A DNA stretch of 64,000 nt from Streptococcus moroccensis (GTDB lineage: Bacteria; Bacillota; Bacilli; Lactobacillales; Streptococcaceae). A model generated the notes under the pieces. The model was not told the DNA's origin and made no database searches. It was given only the letters and a program-made list of their open reading frames with translations. The stretch is taken from the NCBI RefSeq assembly GCF_030812835.1, contig NZ_JAUSTM010000006.1, positions 1-64,000 of the forward strand, written 5' to 3'. Of the stretch, positions 25,115 through 34,060 are shown piece after piece; positions within the stretch are counted from its first letter, which is position 1, and every line of letters starts with the position of its first letter. A program made the position numbers and the translations under genes.

Positions 25115-26149
25115 ATGAGTATGCTTTTATCTCCTGCAACTGTCGCAGGATTAGATTTGAAAAATCGTGTGGTGATGGCACCGATGTGCATGTATGAGGT
25201 CCATGAGGAAGATGGTGTTGCTACCCCTTTTCATTTTGCCCATTACGGAGCTAGAGCCATTGCCAATGTAGCCTTAATCATTCAAGAGGCAACAGCAGTT
25301 AGCCCAGAAGGGCGTTTGTCTAATCAGGATTTGGGGATTTGGAATGACCAGCAGTTAGAACGCTTGACGGATTTGGTTGCTCAGCTTCATTTTCTAGGAA
25401 GTAAAGTCGGCATTCAACTCGTGCACGCTGGGAGAAAGGCTAAGGATGTTGAGACTCCTTTGGCGCCGTCAGCTCTGGCGTTTAACCAGGATTATGGGCA
25501 ACCAGAAGCCCTGTCGCTAGCAGGTATCAGTGAAATAAAGGAGGCCTTTGTGGCAGCAGCTGCTAGAGCCCAAGAGGCAGGTTATGATATGATCGAGCTT
25601 CACGGTGCGCATGGTTACCTGATTAACCAGTTTTTATCCCCGCTAACGAATCAGAGAACTGATCAATATGGGGGTAACTTGGAGAACCGTTTTCGCCTGC
25701 TCAAAGAAATCCTAGAAGGGGTTAAAACGGTCTTTACGGGTCCTATTTGGGTTAGACTATCAATTAAGGATTATGCTCCTGGAGAGACAACAATAGAAGA
25801 GTGGCAAGAAGTTGCCAGATGGTTAGAAGAGTTAGGTGTTGCCTGTATCGATGTTTCGACGGGAGGCGTTATTAATGCAAGCCCTGACATACCAGTCTAC
25901 CAAGGGTATCAGGTACCTTTTGCGACTGACATCAAACAAGCTGTAAGTGATGCTGCGGTTGCTGCGGTTGGGTTGCTTGACAACCCAGGCCTTTGTGAGC
26001 ATATTTTGCAGACCGGCCAGGCGGACCTCATTATGCAGGGACGGGCTCTGATTCGCAATGTCAATTGGTTGGCAGATGCTGCTGAAATCCTTCATGATAA
26101 AGATTATCAGCCTTATAATCACTCTTACGTGAGAGGTCAGGTTCGCTAG
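25115..26149 (+). CDS. Old yellow enzyme (NADH:flavin oxidoreductase, YqjM/NamA-like)
   Basis: A 344-residue FMN-dependent ene-reductase. The start is fixed by GGAGGG and by the promoter upstream. N-terminal LKNRVVMAPMCMYE includes the YqjM-type Cys that tunes FMN. LVHAGRKA, the catalytic-site pattern IELHGAHGYLINQFLSP and ENRFRLLKEI identify the family, and LIMQGRALIRN closes the barrel. Such enzymes reduce the C=C bond of activated alkenes and respond to electrophile or oxidative stress in bacilli. It is transcribed alone. Confidence 0.93.
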   Translation: MSMLLSPATVAGLDLKNRVVMAPMCMYEVHEEDGVATPFHFAHYGARAIANVALIIQEATAVSPEGRLSNQDLGIWNDQQLERLTDLVAQLHFLGSKVGIQLVHAGRKAKDVETPLAPSALAFNQDYGQPEALSLAGISEIKEAFVAAAARAQEAGYDMIELHGAHGYLINQFLSPLTNQRTDQYGGNLENRFRLLKEILEGVKTVFTGPIWVRLSIKDYAPGETTIEEWQEVARWLEELGVACIDVSTGGVINASPDIPVYQGYQVPFATDIKQAVSDAAVAAVGLLDNPGLCEHILQTGQADLIMQGRALIRNVNWLADAAEILHDKDYQPYNHSYVRGQVR

Positions 26150-26192
26150 CCTTAAACTGCCTGTGAAAATTTAAGGAAACAGCTTCTAGGAC

Positions 26193-26221
26193 TTTCTTAA
26201 TTTGCCTCTTTTTGGTATAAT
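26193..26221 (+). promoter_or_regulatory. Promoter of the YneF-family gene and murI operon
   Basis: TTTCTT, 17 bases, TATAAT with an extended TG-G. Confidence 0.65.
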
Positions 26222-26252
26222 GAAAAGGATTAAAACTTAGGAGTGATTTTAG

Positions 26253-26489
26253 ATGAATACTGGTTTAGCGATTTTATTGATTGTCCTTGCTTTGGCAGGC
26301 GGTACATTTTTAGGAGCCTTTTTGGTTCGTAAGCAGGTTGAAAAAGACTTTGCTGAAAATCCTCGTCTCACTGTAGATGCAGTACGGGCTATGATGTCTT
26401 CTATGGGCCAAAAGCCTAATGAAGCCAAGGTGCAACAAGTTTACCGTCAAATCAAGGCGGCTCAAAAAGACGCTATCAAGAAAAAATAA
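26253..26489 (+). CDS. YneF-family (UPF0154) membrane protein
   Basis: A 78-residue protein with one N-terminal membrane helix (about 4-25, including [15 protein letters not shown]) and a charged cytosolic tail with [22 protein letters not shown], the signature of this short conserved Firmicutes family. Function is unknown. It has its own promoter and RBS TAGGAG, and a terminator separates it from murI. Confidence 0.9.
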   Translation: MNTGLAILLIVLALAGGTFLGAFLVRKQVEKDFAENPRLTVDAVRAMMSSMGQKPNEAKVQQVYRQIKAAQKDAIKKK

Positions 26490-26498
26490 GGATATGAG

Positions 26499-26527
26499 AA
26501 GGGACTGGGTTTTGCCCAGTCCCTTTT
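26499..26527 (+). terminator. Intrinsic terminator between yneF-type gene and murI
   Basis: GGGACTGGG-ttttg-CCCAGTCCC followed by TTTT. The murI ribosome binding site GGAG starts immediately after, so murI expression probably depends on read-through. Confidence 0.85.
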
Positions 26528-26538
26528 GGAGATTAAGC

Positions 26539-27333
26539 ATGGACAATAGACCGATTGGTTTTTTAGATTCGGGGGTTGGAGGTCTGACCGTCGTTCGCGA
26601 ATTCATGCGCCAGTTACCTCATGAACGGGTCATTTTTGTAGGAGACCAAGCAAGGGCTCCATACGGACCAAGACCTGCTGAGCAAATCCGAGCTTATACT
26701 TGGGAAATGGTTCAATTTCTGTTAACTAAGGATGTGAAGATGATAGTCTTAGCTTGTAACACAGCAACCTCTGTTGTTTGGGAAGACATTAAAGCTAAAC
26801 TAGACATTCCTGTCCTTGGTGTGATTCTTCCTGGTGCTTCAGCAGCTATCAAATCAACAAAATCTGGTAAAGTTGGCGTTCTAGGAACTCAGATGACCAT
26901 CACTTCGGATATCTACCGAAAAAAAATTCAGGCACTGTCGCCAGAAACTGAGGTGACGAGTCTTGTTTGTCCTAGATTTGTGCCATTAGTCGAATCTAAT
27001 GAAATGCATTCGAGCCTAGCTAAAAAAGTGGTTTATGAGACCTTAAAACCTCTCAAAGGTAAGGTGGATACCTTGGTTTTGGGCTGTACGCACTATCCAT
27101 TATTGCGGCCAATTATCCAGAATGCCATGGGCCCAGGAGTCAAATTGATTGATAGTGGCGCTGAAACTGCGCGTGACATCTCGGTATTGCTCAATTATTT
27201 TGAAATCAACGCAGCGCGTGAGGCGATCAGGAGTAACCATGAATTTTACACAACTGCCAGTCCAGAAGCCTTTCAAGGCATCGCAGAAAGCTGGCTTGGT
27301 CAAAGGATAGAAGTGGAGCGTGTGACCTTATGA
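26539..27333 (+). CDS. murI: Glutamate racemase
   Basis: MurI interconverts L- and D-glutamate to supply D-Glu for peptidoglycan. The 264-residue protein opens with [14 protein letters not shown], and the two catalytic cysteines lie in LACNTATSV (about 74) and LGCTHYPLL (about 185). The start at 26539 gives the normal N-terminus and is preceded by GGAG; earlier in-frame codons lie in the terminator hairpin. The stop overlaps the next start (ATGA). First gene of the murI-rdgB-phosphoesterase-cbpB-xerD run. Confidence 0.97.
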   Translation: MDNRPIGFLDSGVGGLTVVREFMRQLPHERVIFVGDQARAPYGPRPAEQIRAYTWEMVQFLLTKDVKMIVLACNTATSVVWEDIKAKLDIPVLGVILPGASAAIKSTKSGKVGVLGTQMTITSDIYRKKIQALSPETEVTSLVCPRFVPLVESNEMHSSLAKKVVYETLKPLKGKVDTLVLGCTHYPLLRPIIQNAMGPGVKLIDSGAETARDISVLLNYFEINAAREAIRSNHEFYTTASPEAFQGIAESWLGQRIEVERVTL

Positions 27334-28307
27334 GTCAAGATATTTTTGAATATAAGGACGATAAAGACTGGTATGTCGGCAAACTAACGGACTATACCTA
27401 TATTTCAAGCTTTGAAGATGATGAAGTGTTCAGTCAAATCCAACATCAGTTGTATCAGATTTTGGGTGGCTTTGAAAATGATGGGAAACTGGGTGAAGAA
27501 AAAGGCCTTCAAATTCATGTGATTTCCTATAGTTCCATTTTAAAACTCATGTCCTTTGTGGTGGATATGATTAACCAGATTTTTCAAAAAGACTTGACTG
27601 TCAAGAAACATCAGGGGGCTGTTTTAGTCCTGGAAAATGATGTCATTAAATCCGTTCATCTTCCCAAAGAAGGCATTCCGCTGTCAGCCTTGACAGGAGG
27701 GGGAGAGGACTTGGGAGACACTATTCTCATTGCGACCCGTAACGAAGGCAAGACCAATGAATTCCGTGATTTTTTTGCCAAATTAGGCTACGGTGTCCAA
27801 AACTTGAATGACTTTCCAGATTTACCTGAGGTTGAAGAAACAGGAACAACTTTTGAAGAAAATGCTCGCTTAAAGGCAGAGACAATAGCTCAATTAACAG
27901 GAAAGATTGTTCTTGCGGACGATTCGGGCTTAAAGGTTGACGTGCTCGGTGGTCTGCCAGGTGTTTGGTCTGCTCGTTTTTCAGGACCAGATGCGACGGA
28001 TGAGAAGAACAATCAGAAGTTATTGCATGAACTGTCGGTCGTCTTTGATCAAAAGGATCGCAGTGCTCAGTTCCACTGTACACTCGTTCTGGCTAAACCA
28101 GGTAAGGAGAGTTTAGTGGTCGAAGCTGACTGGCCAGGTTTTATTGCCTTTGACAGTCACGGAGAGTATGGCTTTGGTTATGACCCCCTCTTTATCGTGG
28201 AAAGTTCTGGAAAGCGGGCGGCAGAATTGACCACTGAAGAGAAAAACACACAGTCTCACCGTGCCCTAGCACTGAAAAAACTCATGGAGGTCTTTCCAAC
28301 ATGGTAA
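27330..28307 (+). CDS. RdgB/HAM1 dITP/XTP pyrophosphatase with N-terminal extension
   Basis: This protein removes non-canonical purine triphosphates (dITP, XTP) from the nucleotide pool. Its 325 residues exceed the usual 195-205 because of a roughly 130-residue N-terminal domain of unknown function. The HAM1 domain starts with [12 protein letters not shown] near residue 132. [27 protein letters not shown] and GFGYDPLF motifs, plus the closing [10 protein letters not shown], are all present. It overlaps murI upstream and the phosphoesterase gene downstream, so all three are translated from one mRNA. The extension is typical for streptococcal orthologues as far as I know. Confidence 0.93.
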   Translation: MSQDIFEYKDDKDWYVGKLTDYTYISSFEDDEVFSQIQHQLYQILGGFENDGKLGEEKGLQIHVISYSSILKLMSFVVDMINQIFQKDLTVKKHQGAVLVLENDVIKSVHLPKEGIPLSALTGGGEDLGDTILIATRNEGKTNEFRDFFAKLGYGVQNLNDFPDLPEVEETGTTFEENARLKAETIAQLTGKIVLADDSGLKVDVLGGLPGVWSARFSGPDATDEKNNQKLLHELSVVFDQKDRSAQFHCTLVLAKPGKESLVVEADWPGFIAFDSHGEYGFGYDPLFIVESSGKRAAELTTEEKNTQSHRALALKKLMEVFPTW

Positions 28308-28816
28308 CACGATTGATCATTATGAGTGATTCTCACGGTGACCGTACTATCGTAGAAGAAATCAAAAAGCGCTATCAGGGCCAAGTGGATGCTATCTTTC
28401 ACAATGGGGACTCTGAACTAGAAGCTAATGATGACCTTTGGAATGGCATTTATGTGGTCAAAGGCAATTGTGATTGGGCAGCCTTCCCAGAAAGGACCAC
28501 CCTTGATATTGCTGGGCTACGAATTGCTCAGACGCATGGCCATCTCTATGGTATAAACTATGGGTGGACCAGACTGGATTATTTGGCAGAAGAAGTAGGA
28601 GCAGATATTTGCCTCTATGGGCACCTTCATGTACCGGCAGCTGACATGCGCGAAGGGGTTCTCTTTATTAATCCTGGCTCAATCAGCCAACCCAGAGGAA
28701 TGATTCAAGAAAGATTGTATGCTCAACTGGATATTTACCCAGATCATTACCACATTGAATTTTTGGATCGCAATCACCAAACCTACCCAGCTTTAACAAG
28801 GGATTTGAAACGATGA
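28301..28816 (+). CDS. YfcE/MJ0936-type metallophosphoesterase
   Basis: A 171-residue calcineurin-like phosphoesterase. The metal-binding motifs are SDSHGD (9-14), HNGDSE (about 38), KGNCD (about 53), THGH (about 77) and YGHLHVP (about 104), the order of the small YfcE/YsnB class of phosphodiesterases. The GN[C/H]D step has Cys in place of His. It overlaps rdgB by seven bases and the CBS gene by four. Physiological substrate is unknown. Confidence 0.92.
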   Translation: MVTRLIIMSDSHGDRTIVEEIKKRYQGQVDAIFHNGDSELEANDDLWNGIYVVKGNCDWAAFPERTTLDIAGLRIAQTHGHLYGINYGWTRLDYLAEEVGADICLYGHLHVPAADMREGVLFINPGSISQPRGMIQERLYAQLDIYPDHYHIEFLDRNHQTYPALTRDLKR

Positions 28817-29283
28817 TAAATGCACATTTTAAAGAATTTTTACGGTCACAAGAAGAAACTTTTTTAACCCCAGCGGAAAATCTAGCCGTCCTTATTGATA
28901 CCCATAACATGGATCATGCTAAGCTGGTCTTAACCCATATGGCTTATTCTCGCGTCCCTGTTGTGACGAAAGAAGGTAAATTTGTGGGGACAATTGGCTT
29001 GACAGAGATTATTCGCTATCAGTTAGAAAATGAATTGTCTGATGAAGACCTCAACCAAGATATCGGATCAATTGTTAAGACAGACGTTCTTTTTGTTAGT
29101 GACTTTTATAGTCTGACTCAGGTCATGCATGATTTGATTGATCAATCCTTTCTCCCGGTGGTTGATAAGGATGGTTTTTTCAAAGGGATTATCACGCGAA
29201 AAGCTATTTTAAAAGCTATCAACAGTATGTTGCATGAGTTTTCTGATAGCTATGATATCGAGGAAAAGCATGACCGCCATTGA
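28813..29283 (+). CDS. cbpB: CBS-domain protein, probable c-di-AMP-binding CbpB
   Basis: A 156-residue protein made of two CBS motifs (about 15-75 and 85-145), with PVVTKEGKFVGTIGLTEII and PVVDKDGFFKGIITRKAIL as their typical closing strands. Length and gene context match YkuL/DarB/CbpB, a stand-alone CBS protein that binds c-di-AMP and in other Firmicutes controls Rel or pyruvate carboxylase. The binding ligand is inferred from family, not visible. The start overlaps the phosphoesterase stop, and the xerD-type gene starts inside its 3' end. Confidence 0.8.
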   Translation: MINAHFKEFLRSQEETFLTPAENLAVLIDTHNMDHAKLVLTHMAYSRVPVVTKEGKFVGTIGLTEIIRYQLENELSDEDLNQDIGSIVKTDVLFVSDFYSLTQVMHDLIDQSFLPVVDKDGFFKGIITRKAILKAINSMLHEFSDSYDIEEKHDRH

Positions 29284-30013
29284 CGATTTTTTGAATCAAA
29301 AGGACTTATCTCACAATTCAGAAACGGCTTATCGCTATGATTTGGAGCAGTTCAGACAAGTCGTTGAGGGAAATATTGAAGCTGGAACCTTAAGGCATTA
29401 CCAGCAGTTTTTGGGAGGTTTGAAATCAACAGCTCAAAAACGGAAATTATCGGCAGTCAATCAATTCCTGTATTTCCTCTATGAGACCGGACAGTTAAAA
29501 CAGTACCATAAATTGAGTTTATCCGTTACAACGCGAATGGATCAAGTCATTCACAAACCGAAGGCAAAACTGATGGATTTGTCCATCTTATGGCAAGAAA
29601 CAGCCTACGCTACTGGACAACTCTTTGCACTGTTGATATGGCAGCTGGGTCTACTGCCTAGTGAAATTCTTCAACTCAAGGCCAGTGACTTGGAGTTGGA
29701 CTTTAAGGTTATAACGGTTAGCCGCGGGTCTGTTAAGCGTGTCTTGAAGCTACCTAACCAGCTTCTCCCCTATCTGGAGAATCTCCCTAAAGAAGGTTTA
29801 CTGTTTGCAAAGAACGAGCGCCCTTACTCGAGGCAATGGTTTTCTAATCAGTTGAACCACTATTTAAAAACACTTGGTTTAACTGAGCTGACTGCGCAAA
29901 AATTACGAGAACAATACATTTTAGAACAATTAGAGCGAGGGTTAAGTCTTGAACAAGTCGCTAAAGCCTTAGGATTAAAATCAACTGTCACGCTGGAAAA
30001 ATATTGGAAGTAA
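29270..30013 (+). CDS. XerD-like tyrosine recombinase with missing catalytic residues
   Basis: A 247-residue member of the streptococcal XerD-like group. The start at 29270 follows GAGGAAAAGC and overlaps the CBS gene; earlier in-frame codons are not preferred. The N-terminal SAM-like domain (1-95) is recognisable (SHNSETAYRYDLEQF). In the catalytic domain the first Arg position is GLLPSEIL with Leu, and the HxLRH box reads QKLREQ, lacking both His. The C-terminal Tyr remains in EKYWK. It is thus unlikely to recombine DNA in the normal way; in streptococci the chromosome dimer role belongs to XerS. The position before scpA-scpB suggests a chromosome-related role by context only. Confidence 0.88.
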   Translation: MTAIDDFLNQKDLSHNSETAYRYDLEQFRQVVEGNIEAGTLRHYQQFLGGLKSTAQKRKLSAVNQFLYFLYETGQLKQYHKLSLSVTTRMDQVIHKPKAKLMDLSILWQETAYATGQLFALLIWQLGLLPSEILQLKASDLELDFKVITVSRGSVKRVLKLPNQLLPYLENLPKEGLLFAKNERPYSRQWFSNQLNHYLKTLGLTELTAQKLREQYILEQLERGLSLEQVAKALGLKSTVTLEKYWK

Positions 30014-30137
30014 TCCATAAGCCAGCTGAGGAAACACTCTTGTCCTCATAGTTGTTAAAGGTATATTAATCGGTTTTAGACTTTAGACGATAACTACAGT
30101 AAAAGGTGCAACAAAGCGGTGACGTTTGGTAATAAGA

Positions 30138-30857
30138 ATGGATATAAAATTAAAAGATTTTGAGGGACCACTGGACCTCTTGCTTCACTTGGTCTCTAAA
30201 TATCAGATGGACATTTACGATGTGCCAATCACTGAAGTTATAGAGCAGTATTTAGCCTATATTGCAACTCTTCAAGCGATGCGGTTAGAGGTGGCTGGTG
30301 ATTATATGCTGATGGCAAGTCAGCTCATGTTGATTAAAAGCCGAAAACTGTTACCCAAGGTTGTCGCTGAAACACCTGAGGAAGAAGATCCTGAACTCGA
30401 TTTGATCAATCAAATCGAGGAGTATCGGAAGTTTAAGGTGCTGAGTCAGAAGTTGTCCAACCAGCATGATTGGCGAGCCCAATATTTCTCTAAACCAAAA
30501 CAGGATTTAGTCTATGAAGATGTCACCCTCAAGCGTGATAAGACGAGTGTTGATATCTTTTTGGCCTTTTCTCAGGTTATGACTGCAAAACAGGCTGAGT
30601 TTAAACGGAGTCACACGACGATTGCAGCTGATGACTTCAAAATTGAGGACATGATGGCCTATATCGAGTCTCGATTTGAAGAGCAACGAGAACTGCGTTT
30701 GGAAGACGTTTTCCGAGCTAGCCAATCCATGAGTGAGTTGATTACCATGTTTTTAGCAACCTTGGAATTAATGAAGACCCAAATGATTACAGCAACCCAA
30801 GAAGAACCTTTTGGGCCAGTGTATTTGAGAAAGGTAACCCATGAGCCGACTAGCTGA
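30138..30857 (+). CDS. scpA: Segregation and condensation protein A
   Basis: ScpA is the kleisin of the SMC-ScpA-ScpB condensin. The 239 residues begin with [19 protein letters not shown], the conserved N-terminal SMC-binding helix region, followed by [15 protein letters not shown] and a C-terminal winged-helix part (about 160-239). The ATG at 30138 is chosen because it gives this conserved start; TTG at 30126 is in frame but less likely. There is no strong ribosome binding site. The stop codon lies inside scpB. Confidence 0.95.
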   Translation: MDIKLKDFEGPLDLLLHLVSKYQMDIYDVPITEVIEQYLAYIATLQAMRLEVAGDYMLMASQLMLIKSRKLLPKVVAETPEEEDPELDLINQIEEYRKFKVLSQKLSNQHDWRAQYFSKPKQDLVYEDVTLKRDKTSVDIFLAFSQVMTAKQAEFKRSHTTIAADDFKIEDMMAYIESRFEEQRELRLEDVFRASQSMSELITMFLATLELMKTQMITATQEEPFGPVYLRKVTHEPTS

Positions 30858-31527
30858 AATTGAAGCCTTGCTGTTTATTGCAGGGGAAGAGGGATTGAGT
30901 TTACGCCAGATGGCAGAAGTCTTAGAAATACCCCCAACGGGGCTCAGCCAATCCTTAGAGAAACTGTCTCAAAAATATCAAGACGATGAAGAGTCTTGCC
31001 TAGCCCTTATTCAATCATCTGGCAAATACCGTTTAGTCACTAAGGAAGAACATGCGGATCTTTTGCGACGTTTTTCGAGAACTCCAATTAACCAATCTAT
31101 GTCTAGGGCCTTGCTTGAGACCTTATCAATAGTTGCCTATAAGCAACCGATTACGCGGGTTGAAATTGATGATATACGGGGCGTTAACTCAAGTGCAGCT
31201 CTGTCAAAATTGGTCACTTTTGAACTGATTGCGTCAATCGGCACTAAAGACGTTATTGGACGTCCAAGACTTTATGCAACGACGGAACATTTTCTAGATT
31301 TTTTAGGCATTAATAGCTTGGAAGAGTTACCAGAGGTGAGCGAGCTAGACCTTGAAGCAGAAGAGAGCCAGCTTTTCGAGGAACGAGCTGATCTTCCTGA
31401 CGAGGATTTGGATGAGTTAGAAGATAGCCCAGAACTGAGCGAGTCTACCTTGTCGGAAAAGGATCTGCCAGAGGCAGAAGGGCTTAGAGAAACAGAGTCA
31501 GCTGATTTTATTGCTGAGCAAGAGTAG
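30841..31527 (+). CDS. scpB: Segregation and condensation protein B
   Basis: ScpB is the second regulator of the SMC complex. Two winged-helix domains are visible: [18 protein letters not shown] at the start and [20 protein letters not shown] near residue 100, followed by [11 protein letters not shown]. The 228-residue protein ends in a long acidic, Ser/Glu/Asp-rich tail (about 165-228) that is probably disordered. The start overlaps scpA by 17 bases; GAGAAAGG provides the ribosome binding site. Confidence 0.96.
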   Translation: MSRLAEIEALLFIAGEEGLSLRQMAEVLEIPPTGLSQSLEKLSQKYQDDEESCLALIQSSGKYRLVTKEEHADLLRRFSRTPINQSMSRALLETLSIVAYKQPITRVEIDDIRGVNSSAALSKLVTFELIASIGTKDVIGRPRLYATTEHFLDFLGINSLEELPEVSELDLEAEESQLFEERADLPDEDLDELEDSPELSESTLSEKDLPEAEGLRETESADFIAEQE

Positions 31528-31574
31528 GTCATGACCTAGCTCTGCTATTGCCAAAAAGAAAAAGAGAAAGATAA

Positions 31575-32297
31575 ATGCGTATCAATAAATTTATTGCCCA
31601 TGCGGGTGTAGCGAGTCGTCGAAAGGCAGAAGAGCTGATTAAACAGGGACTTGTAACGGTTAATGGTCAGGTCATCACTGATTTAGCTACAACCATTAAG
31701 TCTGGAGATCGTGTCGAAGTTGAAGGCACACCAATTTACAATGAAGAGAAGGTTTACTATTTGCTCAATAAACCACGTGGGGTGATTTCGTCGGTGTCAG
31801 ATGAGAAGGGCCGTCAGACTGTTATTGACCTATTACCGCAGGTAAAAGAACGCATCTATCCTGTCGGTCGTCTTGACTGGGATACGTCGGGGGTTTTAAT
31901 CCTGACCAATGACGGAGACTTTACGGATGAAATGATTCATCCGCGTAATGAGATTGATAAGGTCTATGTAGCGCGTGTTAAGGGGGTGGCTAATAAGGAA
32001 AACCTTCGCCCATTGACCCGTGGGGTTGTGGTGGATGGTAAAAAAACCAAACCTGCAGTTTATGAAATTTTGAAAGTGGATCCAGTGAAAGGTCGTTCAG
32101 TGGTTCAATTGACCATCCATGAGGGCCGTAACCATCAGGTGAAGAAGATGTTTGAAGCTGTTGGACTCCCAGTGGATAAATTGTCACGGACACGTTTTGG
32201 CAATCTTGACTTGACAGGTCTTCGTCCAGGAGAAGCACGACGTCTCAATAAGAAAGACATTTCCAAACTTCACGAATTAGCTGTTCGTCAAAAATAA
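31575..32297 (+). CDS. rluB: 23S rRNA pseudouridine synthase, RluB type
   Basis: RluB converts a uridine near position 2605 of 23S rRNA (E. coli numbering) to pseudouridine. The 240-residue protein starts with an S4 RNA-binding domain ([20 protein letters not shown]). The RsuA/RluB catalytic domain has the Asp in [17 protein letters not shown] near residue 100 and the [11 protein letters not shown] motif near 180. It follows scpB, as in most streptococci, and yidD begins three bases after it. Confidence 0.93.
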   Translation: MRINKFIAHAGVASRRKAEELIKQGLVTVNGQVITDLATTIKSGDRVEVEGTPIYNEEKVYYLLNKPRGVISSVSDEKGRQTVIDLLPQVKERIYPVGRLDWDTSGVLILTNDGDFTDEMIHPRNEIDKVYVARVKGVANKENLRPLTRGVVVDGKKTKPAVYEILKVDPVKGRSVVQLTIHEGRNHQVKKMFEAVGLPVDKLSRTRFGNLDLTGLRPGEARRLNKKDISKLHELAVRQK

Positions 32298-32299
32298 TC

Positions 32300-32545
32300 A
32301 TGAAAAAAGCACTCATCTCTTTGGTCCGTTGGTACCAAAAACGCATTTCACCTCTTAGCCCACCATCTTGTCGCTTTCAGCCGACCTGTTCAAATTACAT
32401 GATAGAAGCCATTGAAAAGCATGGTCTAAAAGGGGTATTAATGGGGATTGCCCGTATTTTTAGATGCCATCCTCTAAGTTCTGTCGGAGACGATCCGGTA
32501 CCGGATTATTTCAGCTTGAGACGAAATGTAGCGTCTAGAAAGTAA
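32300..32545 (+). CDS. yidD: Membrane protein insertion efficiency factor YidD
   Basis: A short (81-residue) amphipathic membrane-associated protein that aids YidC-dependent insertion. The family core is visible: [27 protein letters not shown] and RIFRCHPL, with the three conserved cysteines. Its start lies three bases after rluB. Confidence 0.95.
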   Translation: MKKALISLVRWYQKRISPLSPPSCRFQPTCSNYMIEAIEKHGLKGVLMGIARIFRCHPLSSVGDDPVPDYFSLRRNVASRK

Positions 32546-32562
32546 GCTCTGGGGCTCATTCT

Positions 32563-32822
32563 TTGAATAGTAAAGGCTATCAGAAAAATCGACCAACACG
32601 GGTGGGAACAATTTATTCTCATTGTATCAAAGGGGTACATGTCGTTCATGAAAATCGTGAGACGATTTCCTCTCTTTGCGGATTCCTTTATTTAAATATG
32701 GACAGAACTATGAGTTGACTTGTTCTAATTGTAACTATGGTCACAAAAACCCAAGATTTTCAGAAATTTTTCTAAAAATAGGAACAAATCGCTTGACACC
32801 AGCGTTCAGAGTGATATACTAA
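32563..32822 (+). pseudogene. Remnant of a small protein gene, frameshifted
   Basis: Two adjacent frames read like one broken protein. The first, open from about 32563 to a TGA at 32716, includes KNRPTRVGTIYSHCIKGV and ends near SLCGFLYL. The second, one base shifted and readable from about 32694 to a TAA at 32820, gives KYGQNYELTCSNCNYGHKN then PRFSEIFLKIG. Its CSNC pair and a third Cys/His suggest a zinc-ribbon-like fold. No start codon with a ribosome binding site was found. The family is not recognised. Confidence 0.45.
32793..32820 (+). promoter_or_regulatory. Strong sigma-A promoter upstream of trmL
   Basis: TTGACA and TATACT with a 16-base spacer. The predicted start is near 32827, about 175 bases before the trmL start codon. 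Confidence 0.75.
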
Positions 32823-32826
32823 AAAG

Positions 32827-32927
32827 TGAAATTGATTGGCTTACATCAAACCTGTTGTGATTTAAGTTAACCAATAGCTGACTACGCCAGTTGCTGAGCA
32901 TGACTCCGACTGGCGTCGTTTATTTTT
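32827..32927 (+). ncRNA. Candidate small RNA or leader RNA upstream of trmL
   Basis: About 100 nt between a strong promoter and an intrinsic terminator, without a credible coding frame. A first imperfect stem is formed by ATTGGCTTA (32835-32843) and TAAG-ttaa-CCAAT (32863-32875). The terminator hairpin ACGCCAGT/ACTGGCGT follows. This could be an independent small RNA, or an attenuator/riboswitch controlling trmL. I do not recognise a known RNA family. Confidence 0.45.
32884..32927 (+). terminator. Terminator of the candidate RNA
   Basis: ACGCCAGT pairs with ACTGGCGT around a 17-base loop that contains a smaller GAG/CTC stem, followed by CGTTTATTTTT. Confidence 0.65.
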
Positions 32928-33001
32928 AGGCGATTATTGCTGGAGAGAACTTTTAATGTCATCTCTTTCTTCTGCCTATCACCCAAGAAGGAACATTTCT
33001 T

Positions 33002-33508
33002 ATGACACGGAACCATATCGTACTTTTTCAGCCTCAAATCCCTCAGAATACAGGCAATATTGCTCGCACGTGTGCAGCGACCAATAGTCCCCTCCATATT
33101 ATTCATCCTATGGGATTTCCCATTGATGATCGTAAGATGAAGAGGGCCGGCCTTGATTATTGGGATAAGTTAGAGGTCTCTTACTACGATTCACTAGAAG
33201 ACTTTTTGGAACAGTGCCAAGGACAGTTGCACTTGATTTCTAAGTTTGCGACTAAGATTTATTCTGAAGAGTCCTATGCGGATAATCAGGACCATTACTT
33301 TATCTTTGGTCGCGAGGATACTGGCTTACCAGAAGAGTTTATGAGAGCTCATCCTGAGGAGACCCTTCGGATTCCCATGAATGATGAACATGTTCGTAGC
33401 CTCAATGTGTCCAATACGGTCTGTATGATTGTTTACGAAGCCCTCCGTCAGCAGAATTTTGCTGGTCTAGAATTGGTACACACCTATGATAAAGACAAAT
33501 TAAAATAG
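33002..33508 (+). CDS. trmL: tRNA (cytidine/uridine 34-2'-O)-methyltransferase TrmL
   Basis: TrmL methylates the ribose of the wobble nucleotide in certain leucine tRNAs. The 168-residue SPOUT protein is a stand-alone trefoil-knot domain with motif 1 [19 protein letters not shown] at the start, FGREDTGLP (motif 2, about 100) and [16 protein letters not shown] (motif 3, about 122-137). Length and motifs match TrmL rather than TrmH. RBS AGAAGGAA. It lies downstream of the candidate structured RNA and ends at a bidirectional-looking terminator. Confidence 0.93.
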   Translation: MTRNHIVLFQPQIPQNTGNIARTCAATNSPLHIIHPMGFPIDDRKMKRAGLDYWDKLEVSYYDSLEDFLEQCQGQLHLISKFATKIYSEESYADNQDHYFIFGREDTGLPEEFMRAHPEETLRIPMNDEHVRSLNVSNTVCMIVYEALRQQNFAGLELVHTYDKDKLK

Positions 33509-33530
33509 AGACGTTAACGAAAGGCATCAG

Positions 33531-33577
33531 AAAAAGCCTCCTTCTCGCACCGTTAAGGTAGCAGAGGGAGGCTTTTG
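33531..33577 (+). terminator. Terminator after trmL
   Basis: AAAAGCCTCC ... GGAGGCTTTT with extra inner pairs. A and T runs on both sides would let it work on either strand. Confidence 0.8.
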
Positions 33578-33675
33578 AGGTGTTAGCCGGTAGGAATGAT
33601 AAGGGAAGGCTTGATGTTTTGAGTAAAACAGTTGAGGAGAGCTAAATTGTTTTCCAAAATTCATCAAGCTTTCCA

Positions 33676-34038
33676 TTAAGCAATCGCTTCGGTTTCGATT
33701 ATCGGTAAGAGGTGAGATAATTGATCGTCAAAATCTCTGAGTTGGTATTCAACCACTTTCAGTTCCTGTTGTTTTAGAAGATCAATCATGCGATCGAAAT
33801 AGCGATAGAAGAAGTTTTCAGTAGGAATCGAAGTGAAAAACTGTTGATAGTTCCTTAAATAGGTAGACATAGTGCGCAGTTTTTGAAGCTGCTCCAGTAC
33901 GAGAGACAAGAGAGTATGATGTTTATTTTTTAATAGCGCAGGAAAAGATTTTGCCATCTGATAACTAGCTAATAGATACTCGGTCTTGTGCAATTCTTCA
34001 TTGAACTTATGAATAGCAACTAAATCAAAATGTGACAT
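33676..34038 (-). CDS. Small helical cytosolic protein, function unknown
   Basis: A 120-residue protein predicted to be almost entirely helical, without membrane segments. Leu/Gln-rich heptad-like stretches (LSLVLEQLQKLRTMSTYL; LKQQELKVVEYQL) suggest a helical bundle or coiled coil. I do not recognise the family. RBS AAAGGAG precedes the ATG. It is the last gene of a minus-strand unit with the 28-residue membrane peptide and the DUF308-like protein, under the promoter at 34670-34701. Confidence 0.65.
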   Translation of the reverse strand: MSHFDLVAIHKFNEELHKTEYLLASYQMAKSFPALLKNKHHTLLSLVLEQLQKLRTMSTYLRNYQQFFTSIPTENFFYRYFDRMIDLLKQQELKVVEYQLRDFDDQLSHLLPIIETEAIA

Positions 34039-34060
34039 GGGATACTCCTTTCATCTTGTA

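Noticed and set aside
32827..32927. preQ1-II or another known riboswitch
   Set aside because: The sequence does not show the conserved core of any riboswitch I know, so it is left as an unassigned structured RNA.
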